Source: Anaerolinea sp.
GTDB taxonomy: Bacteria; Chloroflexota; Anaerolineae; JAAEKA01
Assembly (NCBI GenBank): GCA_014879765.1
Contig: JACSRL010000383.1
Coordinates: 1 to 10,774, forward strand
Direction: 5' to 3'
Length of the DNA stretch: 10,774 nucleotides
This document shows positions 1 through 6,954 of this stretch, piece by piece (position 1 is the stretch's first letter; each line of letters begins with the position of its first letter). Position numbers and translations under genes: made by a program. Under the pieces are notes generated by a model that saw only the letters and a program-made list of their open reading frames with translations, searched no databases and was not told the origin of the DNA.

Positions 1-12
1 AGCCAGGCGTAC

Positions 13-109
13 AGAAACCGGGTTTTTCTCGTGCGGGCATGGTTTTCGTCTGCGCAACGGCCTTTCATGCCGCCATGACCTTGGTCTGCAAGACAAAAAC
101 CCGGTTTCT
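13..109. repeat. 97-bp MITE/REP-like palindromic element, complete copy
   Basis: The element is bounded by perfect 15-bp inverted repeats: AGAAACCGGGTTTTT at 13-27 and its reverse complement at 95-109. The similarity extends inward imperfectly for about 8 more bases (TC and TGC are shared). The interior has smaller inverted pieces such as GGCATG and CATGCC. There is no coding capacity. A second copy in the same orientation starts at 10720, so this is a dispersed repeat. No clear target-site duplication is visible. A non-autonomous mobile element or a REP-type extragenic palindrome both fit; the sequence does not decide between them. Confidence 0.8.
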
Positions 110-278
110 AATGCCAAGCCTGAGCAGTTACGCATTCAGAATGAATTGACGCCCAGACTTCGGACGGCAAAGCCGGCCGGTTGAAGCTATGCCAGCTTCT
201 TGATGGCAAGGGTATCGCTCGCGCGACTCGGCCGGTGCGGCGCCGTCCGAAGTCTCGTCGATACACACCCAGCTCATT
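110..278. repeat. Gene-free stretch with a second, 101-bp palindromic unit (155-255)
   Basis: A perfect 14-bp inverted repeat, AGACTTCGGACGGC at 155-168 and its complement at 242-255, encloses about 73 bp. Just inside the arms a GGCC-rich pair (GCCGGCC near 172-178 and GGCCGG at 230-235) continues the pairing after a bulge. A small hairpin sits in the loop (GAAGCT at 183-188, AGCTTC at 194-199). The unit lies directly downstream of the minus-strand operon ending at 279, so its RNA hairpin could protect the 3' end or end transcription, but no T-tract follows it. Positions 110-154 hold the motif CTGAGCAGTTAC (120-131), also seen at 7259-7270. No believable gene was found in 1-278. Confidence 0.65.
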
Positions 279-707
279 TCAGCGTCGCTGGTCGCTCTCG
301 GTCTCGCCGCCGTGCATCCACCAGTCGGTCACGCCGCCGGCCAGGCTGGCGGCCTGCACGCCGTTGCGCAGCAGATAATCGGCCACCGAGAAGGAGCGGT
401 TGCCGTGCGCGCAGACCACCACCCATTCGACCGCCGGGTCCAGCTCCTGGAGGCGCTCCGGGATATCGTTCATGGGGATGTGCAAGCTGCCGGGGATGCG
501 CACCTGCGCCCACTCAAAGGACTCGCGACAGTCCAACAGCCTGGGGCCCGCGCCGCTGCGGTAGAGGGGGATCAAGTCGGCGCAAAGAACCTCCTGCACC
601 TCCACCGGCTGCGGCGCGGGCTCCGGCTGGCGGTCCGCGGCCGGGGCAGCTTCAGCCGGCGCGGCCGGTTTGGTCAGCATTTGCTTGATCGATGTGAACA
701 ATGCCAT
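279..707 (-). CDS. Single-domain rhodanese-like protein
   Basis: The 142-residue product has one rhodanese domain at about residues 38-133. The active-site loop is C99-A-H-G-N-R-S, matching the CxxGxRS pattern of sulfurtransferases of the GlpE/PspE type. The earlier family blocks are visible as LLDCRESFEW (57-66) and IPGSLHIP (71-78). The catalytic cysteine is present, so sulfur transfer from thiosulfate, persulfide or a protein donor is plausible; the physiological substrate cannot be read. Residues 1-12 could form a short helix, followed by an Ala/Pro-rich linker (13-36). No signal peptide is evident, so it is probably cytoplasmic. The ATG at 707 was chosen because GGAG lies 5 bases upstream. 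The frame stays open upstream to 938, but that part runs through a dispersed repeat and the amaP-like gene. It is the last gene of the minus-strand cluster, 148 bp after the amaP-like gene. Confidence 0.88.
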   Translation of the reverse strand: MALFTSIKQMLTKPAAPAEAAPAADRQPEPAPQPVEVQEVLCADLIPLYRSGAGPRLLDCRESFEWAQVRIPGSLHIPMNDIPERLQELDPAVEWVVVCAHGNRSFSVADYLLRNGVQAASLAGGVTDWWMHGGETESDQRR

Positions 708-760
708 GTGAACTCCATTGGTGAACTCAATGTTAGGGTGTGTTCCAAACGAGTTAGCGC

Positions 761-846
761 CCCAGACTTCGCGCCAAGCCGCCAAGAAGACAGGAACGCC
801 AAGAATTTCTGCCCTTTGCGGTCTCTGCGCCTTTGCGTGAGACAGC
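761..846. repeat. Dispersed 'CGCAAAGGCGCAGAGACC' type intergenic repeat
   Basis: On the minus strand this gap reads CTCACGCAAAGGCGCAGAG..., then CTTGGCGTTCCTG..., then CTTGGCGGCTTGGCGCG. It is an imperfectly self-complementary unit of CGCAAAG words followed by CTTGGCG words. I recognise this pattern as a short repeat spread through intergenic regions of many bacterial genomes, where it often gives spurious small peptides such as LTQRRRD... or SHAKAQR... when translated. It lies between the amaP-like gene and the rhodanese gene. The word CCCAGACTTCG at its edge (761-771) also occurs at 152-162 at the edge of another palindromic unit. I see no strong promoter for the rhodanese gene in this gap. 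Confidence 0.65.
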
Positions 847-855
847 TCTCGAATT

Positions 856-1416
856 TTACAGCGCTGGCCTGTAGGGCGCATGGTCGATATTGACCTTGAC
901 CTTGCTGAGCTGCAGGCCCATCTGGGTCTCGACCACATCGCGCGCCACGGCCACCACCTCCTCGGTCTTCAACGGCACGTCGATGTCGGGCGCGGTCTGC
1001 AAGTTGAGATCGACCTCCACGCTGTTGCCGCGGGTGCGCACCACCGGCGTCACGCTGTTGACGTCGGCCAGTTGATCGATGTGCCAGGCCAGCCGCCGGC
1101 CGATGGAATCGGCCGTCACAGCCGCCTCGCCGCCCGATGGCAGACGCATCTTGACCACCGGCGTCTTCCTGCGGCGCAGCTCCTGCATCAGCCAGGCCAG
1201 CGCCAACAGGCTGGCGACCACGATGGCCGCCCCGCGCAGCAGCGGATAGGTCCAGCCCGGCTGCATGGACTGGAGCTGAAAAAGACTCACCTCCACCCAG
1301 TCCAGCCCCTGGCGTCCCCAGCTCAAGGCCTGGCCGGGCGCGGCCGCGGTCAGGACGATGACGGCCCAGAGCGCCACCACCAACAGCACGACGATAGTGC
1401 GATTGATCAGATTCAC
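856..1416 (-). CDS. amaP: AmaP-like membrane anchor protein with Asp23-type C-terminal domain
   Basis: The 186-residue product has two N-terminal membrane segments (about residues 7-24 and 61-77), then a basic stretch (QELRRRKTP) and a cytoplasmic domain at about 90-186. That domain has the alternating beta pattern of the Asp23/Gls24 family (SVTPVVRTRGNSVEVDLNL, a central helix EEVVAVARDVVETQMGL, then KVKVNIDH). This is the layout of AmaP, which in Firmicutes anchors Asp23 to the membrane during envelope stress. No separate asp23 gene is in the window. The start is a GTG at 1416 overlapping the stop of the YfhO-family gene (GTGA), with GAGGTG just upstream, so translation is probably coupled. 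The position in a glycosyltransferase operon suggests an envelope role; that is inference. The symbol is given by architecture only. Confidence 0.75.
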   Translation of the reverse strand: MNLINRTIVVLLVVALWAVIVLTAAAPGQALSWGRQGLDWVEVSLFQLQSMQPGWTYPLLRGAAIVVASLLALAWLMQELRRRKTPVVKMRLPSGGEAAVTADSIGRRLAWHIDQLADVNSVTPVVRTRGNSVEVDLNLQTAPDIDVPLKTEEVVAVARDVVETQMGLQLSKVKVNIDHAPYRPAL

Positions 1417-4403
1417 GACTCACCTCGATGTTGGGCCCGGGGGCCCAGGATGACCACTGCCAGCAGCAACAGCGCCGCGGCCAGGCTGACGCCAGCGCCC
1501 AGCCTGAGAGAGGCCGGCCGGAACTCGAACTGTACCACATGCTGGCCCGCGGGCAGCAGCACCGCGCGGAACAGATAGTTGGCCCGCAGCACGGGCGCGG
1601 GCTGACCGTCGATGCGGGCCTGCCAGCCGGGATACCAGGTGTCCGCCAGCACCAGCGCGCCGGGCGCGTCCAGCGTGGCCTCGACCACGACCCGCTCCGG
1701 CTGATATTCGACGATGCGGGCGACGCCGTCCATGGGGCCGGCCAGCGCCGCCGCCTGCGTCTGCTGGCCGGCGGCCGCCAGATCATCCGCCAGCAGCACC
1801 ACCTCCTGGGATGGCTCGAACGCAGCCTCGGCCAGGCGGGCCAGCACAGCCGCGTCGTCGGCCGCCGTGGTGGCCTGGCCGACCAGGTAGGCGCGATCCA
1901 ACGCCTGCTGGTTCTGATAGACCTTGACGTCGCCCGAATGCACCCGCCGGAACTGGCCGTCGGCCGGCATGGTCAGGGCGGCATGGGCGCCGGTGCGCTG
2001 ATCCAGCAGGCTGACGCCGCGCAGCACCAGATTGCCCTCAGCCGCCACGTTGCGCACGGTGATGCGCTGGGGCAGCAGCGGCTCGGCCCAGGTCGCGCGG
2101 GCCAGGTAGTCCCAGCCGGCCTGCCCGCGCGGCCAGGGCTGGCGCGCGTCTGGCTGGCCGTGAGCAGCCCCGTCGCGCCAGGCGCCCTCGGCCGTCTCCT
2201 GGCCGGCGCGCAGCAGGAAAGTCTCGCTGCGGCCGGCGCCCTCGACCCGCACCTCGGCCACAGGGGTCCCGACCGGCAAGGCTGCGCCGCCGGCCAGGTG
2301 GCTCCACAGCCCCAGGCCGGTGGCCTCCAGCCGTCCCGCGTCCGGTATCTCTACGGTCTGGCCCGGCTGAAGTTGCGTGCTCAGCTCCAGGTCATAGTAG
2401 ACGCCATCCCGCCAGACGTCGAAGGTCTTGTCGGTGATGATGTGCGCCACGCTCAGCAGGCGCAGCAGGCGGCTGGGGGGCACGCTCTCCAACTGCTCGC
2501 GCAGGCGGCCATCCTCGGCCAGCGCGCCCGGCGGGATGAAGAGGGTCTGCAAATCGACGTAGCGGCGCAGCGGCAGCACCCCGCCGTCGTAGCCATCGAC
2601 GGCCGACAGTCGCCACAGCAGCGGCAGGTTGGGCGCGATGATCTCTTGCAGCTTGCTGGCCACCGCCAGGTCGTAGATGGCCGGCTCAGGCAGATAGGGG
2701 GCAAAGATCTGCTGCATCTGCGCCAGGTCGCCCGAGTCGTAGGTGATGCCGGAGATGCTGAGGAAGCGGCTGGCCGGCCGGCCTTCGGCCTCAGCCTGGC
2801 GCGCGGCGGCCAATAAATGGGCCGGCGCGGTGCGCAGGCTGGTGATGGCCTCAGGCGCGGTGGGCCGGCGGTGCTCCAGCGCCTGGCTGGCGATGGTCAG
2901 CTCCAGCAGCAGCAGCGGAACCAGCAGCAGCGCGGCGGCCGGCCGGCGCGCCTGCCAGAAAACAATGCCCAGCAGCGCCAGCCCGCTGGCCAGCCAGAAA
3001 AGCCAGGTGGGCCAGCCAGGCCAGTGCTGCACCGCCAACAGCGCGGCCAGCGCCAGCAACAGCGCGGCCGCGGCAATACGCCCGCGCCGGCTGATCGCCG
3101 TCAGCCGCGGCCAGGCCAGGCGGCCGGGCAGCGCGGCCACGCCATACCCGGCCAGCAGGCTGACGCCAAAGGTATAGAGCAACATCCAGCGGGCCGGGGC
3201 GCGGAAGAGATCGAAGCCGGGGACGAGCTTGACCAGCAGATAGTACAGCGGGTTCCAGGCGCCCAGGGCCAGCGCCAGGCCGGCCGCCGCCAGGCCGATG
3301 GCCAGGCCCCAGGGGGAGGCCACTGGCCGGCGGCCGGCCGCGTTGCGCCAGCGGGCCACGGCCAGCGCAGCCAGCAGCAGCCCGGCCAGCCCCACATAGC
3401 CCACATACTCGCCGTAGGCCGGCGTGGCAAAGCGATCGGCCAGGTTCTCGCCGGTGCTGGGCAACAGGGTCAGCAGCAGGCCGCGCGGCTGCAAGGAGAA
3501 GGAGACGGCCTCGCGCCAGGAGAGCCCGCCGCTGCGGATGGAGAGCGCCGAGAGCTCCAGGGTGGGCGCGATCTGCACCGCGGCCAGGAGGAAACCCAGG
3601 CCCACCGCGCCCAACGCGGCCAGCAGACGCCAGCCGGCCGCGGCCAGCGCCGGCCGCGCTCCATGGGCCGGGCTGCGCCGCGCGATCCGCCTCAGCCCTG
3701 CTGCCAGCGCCGCGCTGGCCGGCCAGGCCGCGGCCAGCATCAGCCCGGCCAGGTTGATGAAGGAGGATTGGGTATGGCCGGCCAGCAGTTGCAGGGCGAT
3801 GGCCAGCGCCAGCCCGCCCCAGGCCAGCCAGCGCACGGCCGGCCCCGCGCCCGAAGCCAGGCCCGCGGGTGTCAAGCGCCAGCGGGGGAGGCTGGCCTCC
3901 AGCAGCACCAGCAGCCAGGGCAGCCAGGCCACAGCGCTGGCCTGGTTGATCTGGCCGGCGCGCGCGCCCAGGTAGCCGCTCAAGCTGAAGGTCAAACCGG
4001 CGACCAGCGCGGCCAGCCAGCCCAGGCCGGCCACGCGGCGGGCATAGAGCGCCGCGCCCAGGCCGGCCAGCCAGAGGTGCAGGGCCAGCGAACTCTCCAG
4101 GCTGGCGGCCGCGTTCAGCCCCACGAAGGGCCAGTGCAGCGGGTAGAAGAGGGCGGTCTGCGGGTTGGCCAGAAAGGGCGCGCCCAAAAAGAGGTAGGGG
4201 TTCCACAGCGGCAGGCGGCCGGCGCGCAGGGCCGCGTTGGCAAAGTCGCGGTAGGGGGTGAAATAGGTGAAGGCGTCGCCGCTGGCCAACACCCGGTTGG
4301 TCAACAGCAGCGGCGCATAGACCAGCAGCACGCCGGCGGCCAGCGCCGCCGCCAGCAGCAGCCAGCGCAGGGCCGCGCCGCGCCGGTCTGACTCACGGAC
4401 CAT
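1413..4403 (-). CDS. YfhO-family multi-pass membrane protein (GT-C type, putative glycosyltransferase)
   Basis: The 996-residue product has a membrane region at about residues 12-510 with roughly a dozen hydrophobic segments, a large extracytoplasmic beta-rich domain (about 510-965) and a final membrane segment (about 966-988). Family landmarks are SGDAFTYFTPYRDF (41-54) followed by LPLWNPYLFLGAPFLANPQ (64-82), GHTQSS (209-214), FRAPARW (400-406) and, near the C terminus, DTWYPGWQARIDG, NYLFRAVLLPAG and VQFEFRP. These fit the bacterial YfhO family, whose studied members act in envelope or teichoic-acid glycosylation with lipid-linked sugars. The acidic residue D43 in the first outer loop is the likely catalytic site by analogy with GT-C enzymes. 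The ATG at 4403 overlaps the upstream gene by 11 bp, with GGGAG 9 bases before it. The frame is open further upstream to 4808, but that would overlap the upstream gene by over 400 bp. Substrate is unknown. Confidence 0.88.
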   Translation of the reverse strand: MVRESDRRGAALRWLLLAAALAAGVLLVYAPLLLTNRVLASGDAFTYFTPYRDFANAALRAGRLPLWNPYLFLGAPFLANPQTALFYPLHWPFVGLNAAASLESSLALHLWLAGLGAALYARRVAGLGWLAALVAGLTFSLSGYLGARAGQINQASAVAWLPWLLVLLEASLPRWRLTPAGLASGAGPAVRWLAWGGLALAIALQLLAGHTQSSFINLAGLMLAAAWPASAALAAGLRRIARRSPAHGARPALAAAGWRLLAALGAVGLGFLLAAVQIAPTLELSALSIRSGGLSWREAVSFSLQPRGLLLTLLPSTGENLADRFATPAYGEYVGYVGLAGLLLAALAVARWRNAAGRRPVASPWGLAIGLAAAGLALALGAWNPLYYLLVKLVPGFDLFRAPARWMLLYTFGVSLLAGYGVAALPGRLAWPRLTAISRRGRIAAAALLLALAALLAVQHWPGWPTWLFWLASGLALLGIVFWQARRPAAALLLVPLLLLELTIASQALEHRRPTAPEAITSLRTAPAHLLAAARQAEAEGRPASRFLSISGITYDSGDLAQMQQIFAPYLPEPAIYDLAVASKLQEIIAPNLPLLWRLSAVDGYDGGVLPLRRYVDLQTLFIPPGALAEDGRLREQLESVPPSRLLRLLSVAHIITDKTFDVWRDGVYYDLELSTQLQPGQTVEIPDAGRLEATGLGLWSHLAGGAALPVGTPVAEVRVEGAGRSETFLLRAGQETAEGAWRDGAAHGQPDARQPWPRGQAGWDYLARATWAEPLLPQRITVRNVAAEGNLVLRGVSLLDQRTGAHAALTMPADGQFRRVHSGDVKVYQNQQALDRAYLVGQATTAADDAAVLARLAEAAFEPSQEVVLLADDLAAAGQQTQAAALAGPMDGVARIVEYQPERVVVEATLDAPGALVLADTWYPGWQARIDGQPAPVLRANYLFRAVLLPAGQHVVQFEFRPASLRLGAGVSLAAALLLLAVVILGPRAQHRGES

Positions 4404-5979
4404 GGCTGGGCGCTCCCGCCAGAATGGGCTCGATGCTGTACAGGGCGATGGATTCGGCGGCCGGGCTGTTGCTGCCGGCCAAAACGGGGCGCAGCTCCAG
4501 GCCAAAGCGGGCCAGCGCAGCGCGCGCGCCGGCCTCATCCTCCCGGCCAGCGGCGAAGGCGATCCACTGGCGCTGCCCCATGCTGGCGCCGGCCTTGCGG
4601 GCCAGGTCGGCCGGCTCCTGCCACCAGCGCAGATCCACCGGCGCATTGTACAGATAGAAATTGTAGTGCCAGCCCAGCGCCTGGTGGTAGAGCACTGTCG
4701 GGGCCGGCCCAGCCGCGGCCACGCGGGCGGCGGCCTGGGCGACGCCATCGTAGGCGCCGCCGTCGGCCAGCGGCAGCCGGGCCCAGGCGGCCAACTGCGC
4801 GGTGGCAAGCAATGCCCCGGCCAGCGCCACGGCCGCGCCGGCTCTGATCCAACGCTGGCCGCGGACAGGACGCAGCGATGGGCCGATGATCTGCCAACTC
4901 CACTGCGCGCCGCGCGCGGCCAGCAGCGCCAGCAGCGGAACCAGCGGCAGCGCGTAGCGATCCCAGGCCGCCAGGTTGGTGAGCAGGTGCAGCAGCAGCC
5001 AGGCGGCGACGAAGATCAGCAGCAGCCGGTCGAACCAGCCGGACGCGGCCGGCGGCTGCGCATGGCGGCCGCGGCGCAGCCGCCATGCCGCGGCCAGCAG
5101 CGCGGCCAATCCCAGCCACAGCGGCCAGCCCAGGGTGTAGCCCAGCAGCTCGCCCCACTGCGCCAGCCGCTGGAGGAGGCTGGCATCCAGCGCCAGGGCG
5201 AGGCCGCCGTAGGTCTGGGCGCTGCGTTCCCAGTAGCTGGGCATCCACTGCCAGCGCAGGCTGTCCCACCAGAGCACGGCCACAGCCAGGAGCGCGAAGC
5301 CGTTGAGCCAACGCCAGGCCAGACGGGCGGCGCCGGCCGCGCTCCTCCCCTCGACGGGCCGCGGCGCGGCGAAGAAGGCGACCAGCAGCAGGGGCGCCAG
5401 CAGCAGCGCCTGCTGCTTGGCGGCGAAGGCCAGGCCAAAGGCGAGGCCGGCCAGGAAGGCGCGTCCGGTCAGCGCGGCCCAGAGGCTGAGCAGCATCCCC
5501 AGCACCAGCCAGGGATCGGTGAAGAGTGTGGGAGCCAGGCGCACGGCCAGCGGCGACAGGGCAAACAGCGCCAGCGCCAGCAGGGCCACCGTCGGGCCGT
5601 AGACGCGGCGGGCGATCGACCAGAGCAGCGCCAGGCTGCCGGCGCTGGCCAGCAGCGCGGCCAGCCGGCCAATCAAGATCAGGTGCGCAGCCTGCGGCGG
5701 GGAGCTGCCGTCGAAGCCGGCCAGACGGAAGAGACCGGCCAGCAGGTAGAGCAGCAGCGGCGGCTTGTCCACATAGACCCCCAGCAGGGCCGGGTCGCTG
5801 CCGTCGGCGATGCGCAGGGCCCAACTGGCGTAGAGGGCCTCGTCGGGGTGCAGACCGGGCTGGTTCAGCAGCAGGCCGCGCAGGGCCAGGCCCACGGCCA
5901 GGGTCAGCATGACCAGCGCGGCGCGCGTGGCGGGCCTGGCCTGGTGGGGGCTGGGCCGGCATGGCGTTTCTTGGGGCAT
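4393..5979 (-). CDS. ArnT/PMT-type membrane glycosyltransferase (GT39-like)
   Basis: The product is 528 residues from the ATG at 5979. It is strongly hydrophobic with about 11-13 membrane segments. The first outer loop carries HPDEALYASWALRIADG (about residues 44-60) and then YVDKPPLLLYLLAG (about 69-82). The D-E pair and the DKPPL motif are hallmarks of the PMT/ArnT-like dolichyl- or undecaprenyl-phosphate-sugar:acceptor transferases. It probably moves a sugar from a polyprenyl-phosphate donor to a lipid, protein or glycan on the outside face of the membrane; the acceptor is not readable. Start choice is uncertain: a TTG at 6033 would overlap the upstream stop by 4 bp (TTGA) and add 18 residues, but neither site has a good Shine-Dalgarno sequence. 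The ATG gives a short basic N terminus before the first helix. Its end overlaps the YfhO-family gene by 11 bp. Confidence 0.88.
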   Translation of the reverse strand: MPQETPCRPSPHQARPATRAALVMLTLAVGLALRGLLLNQPGLHPDEALYASWALRIADGSDPALLGVYVDKPPLLLYLLAGLFRLAGFDGSSPPQAAHLILIGRLAALLASAGSLALLWSIARRVYGPTVALLALALFALSPLAVRLAPTLFTDPWLVLGMLLSLWAALTGRAFLAGLAFGLAFAAKQQALLLAPLLLVAFFAAPRPVEGRSAAGAARLAWRWLNGFALLAVAVLWWDSLRWQWMPSYWERSAQTYGGLALALDASLLQRLAQWGELLGYTLGWPLWLGLAALLAAAWRLRRGRHAQPPAASGWFDRLLLIFVAAWLLLHLLTNLAAWDRYALPLVPLLALLAARGAQWSWQIIGPSLRPVRGQRWIRAGAAVALAGALLATAQLAAWARLPLADGGAYDGVAQAAARVAAAGPAPTVLYHQALGWHYNFYLYNAPVDLRWWQEPADLARKAGASMGQRQWIAFAAGREDEAGARAALARFGLELRPVLAGSNSPAAESIALYSIEPILAGAPSHGP

Positions 5980-6029
5980 GGGAAGCAGGGATGCGGTGCG
6001 CTGCACGGCAGGTGTCCACCCAAAAGGGG

Positions 6030-6755
6030 TCAATCGACGAAGCGATAGCGCAGCAGGGCCCAGACAGCCTCGAAAGCGTCCTTCATGCCGATCTTCTTGC
6101 CCTCCTGATACTCGCGGCCGGTGTAGGAGATGGGCACCTCGTAGATGCGATAGCCGCGCTTGAGGACCTTGGCGGTGATCTCCGGCTCGATCTCGAAACG
6201 CTGGGAGCGCAGGGGGATGGATTTGATCACATCGGCGCGGAAGACCTTGTAGCAGGTTTCCACGTCGGAGAGGATGGCGTCGTAGAGCACGTTGGTCATC
6301 AGGGTGATCAGCTTGTTGGCGATCATGTGCCAGAAGAGCATCGCCTTGCGCGGGCCGCCCAGGAAGCGCGAGCCATAGACCACATCGGAACGGCCTTCGA
6401 TGATCGGCTGGATCAGCTTGGGGAAATCGCGCGGGTCATACTCCAGATCGGCGTCCTGGATCAGAAGGATGTCGCCGCTGGCCGCGTTGATCGCGGTGCG
6501 CACGGCTGTGCCCTTGCCCTGGTTGTGGGGGTGCAGAACCACCACCAGGTCGCCCTGGGCTTCTTCTTCGCGCAAAATGGCCTGCGACCCGTCGGTCGAG
6601 CCGTCGTCCACCACGACGATCTCTTTCTCGATGGGCGCCGACAGCTCGGCATAAAGCGGCTGGTCAAACGTCAGATCCACGGTGCGCACCCGATGCAGGA
6701 TCTCCCGCAGGGTAGCCTGCTCGTTGTAGACCGGAATCAGAATGGAGACTTTCAC
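6030..6755 (-). CDS. GT2 glycosyltransferase, polyprenyl-phosphate sugar synthase (DPM1-like)
   Basis: The 241-residue soluble GT-A fold enzyme has the family's blocks in order: SILIPVYNE (4-12), EIVVVDDGSTDGS, HPHNQGKGTAVRTAI, the metal-binding DADLEYDP (DxD region), VVYGSRF and QRFEIEPEITAKVLKRGYRIYEVPISY. This matches the dolichol/polyprenol-phosphate mannose or glucose synthase group, which transfers a sugar from GDP- or UDP-sugar to a polyprenyl phosphate on the inner membrane face. The C-terminal membrane helices found in some relatives are absent, as in the shorter DPM1 type. It would supply the donor for the two membrane transferases that follow. The start is a GTG at 6755 with a near-perfect AAGGAGG. 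It is first in the operon, behind the promoter at 6827-6855. The nucleotide sugar used cannot be told from the sequence. Confidence 0.9.
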   Translation of the reverse strand: MKVSILIPVYNEQATLREILHRVRTVDLTFDQPLYAELSAPIEKEIVVVDDGSTDGSQAILREEEAQGDLVVVLHPHNQGKGTAVRTAINAASGDILLIQDADLEYDPRDFPKLIQPIIEGRSDVVYGSRFLGGPRKAMLFWHMIANKLITLMTNVLYDAILSDVETCYKVFRADVIKSIPLRSQRFEIEPEITAKVLKRGYRIYEVPISYTGREYQEGKKIGMKDAFEAVWALLRYRFVD

Positions 6756-6766
6756 AGATCCTCCTT
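6756..6766 (-). promoter_or_regulatory. Strong Shine-Dalgarno fixing the GTG start of the GT2 gene
   Basis: On the minus strand AAGGAGG (6766-6760) is followed by ATCT and then the GTG at 6755-6753. This is the strongest ribosome binding site in the window and supports the non-ATG start. Confidence 0.8.
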
Positions 6767-6826
6767 GGGCTGGCCGCGGCCAGAAAACATGGTAAAGCGC
6801 CGGTCGATGGCCAGCGCATGGGTTGG

Positions 6827-6855
6827 ATTATAGCCCAGCCCGGCCCAGATGGCAA
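6827..6855 (-). promoter_or_regulatory. Sigma70-type promoter for the glycosyltransferase operon
   Basis: The minus strand shows TTGCCA (6855-6850), a 17-bp spacer and a perfect TATAAT (6832-6827). Transcription should start near 6820, giving a leader of about 65 bases before the GT2 GTG. The -35 box is 8 bp from the -35 box of the divergent promoter at 6864-6892. Confidence 0.75.
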
Positions 6856-6863
6856 AGCTGATC

Positions 6864-6892
6864 TTGTGACTGCCCTGCTTGTGTGCTACAAT
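6864..6892 (+). promoter_or_regulatory. Extended -10 promoter for the small membrane protein gene
   Basis: The plus strand shows TTGTGA (6864-6869), a 17-bp spacer and TACAAT (6887-6892), preceded by the extended -10 TG at 6884-6885. Transcription should start near 6899, leaving a leader of about 55 bases before the ATG at 6955. Confidence 0.7.
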
Positions 6893-6954
6893 GGCCTTGT
6901 TTGCGACGTGCGGGGTCTCAGCACGCTATCAATTACCTTCCCTGGAGCGAAATC

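Noticed and set aside
1..278. Small plus-strand frames across the left repeats (such as 181-378)
   Set aside because: They are Arg/Pro-rich, cross palindromic repeats and the antisense of the rhodanese gene, and have no ribosome binding site.
708..938. Upstream extension of the rhodanese frame, including an SHAKAQR-like peptide
   Set aside because: It translates a dispersed repeat and part of the amaP-like gene; the ATG at 707 has a proper ribosome binding site.
4404..4808. Upstream extension of the YfhO-family reading frame
   Set aside because: It would overlap the GT39-like gene by over 400 bp and adds a non-membrane, Pro/Arg-rich stretch. The ATG at 4403 fits the family's N-terminal helix.
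2817..6048. Long plus-strand open frames (2817-4391, 4402-6048), rich in Gln, Gly and Arg
   Set aside because: They are shadows of the GC-rich glycosyltransferase genes on the other strand. Composition is low in complexity and no start context or domain is seen.
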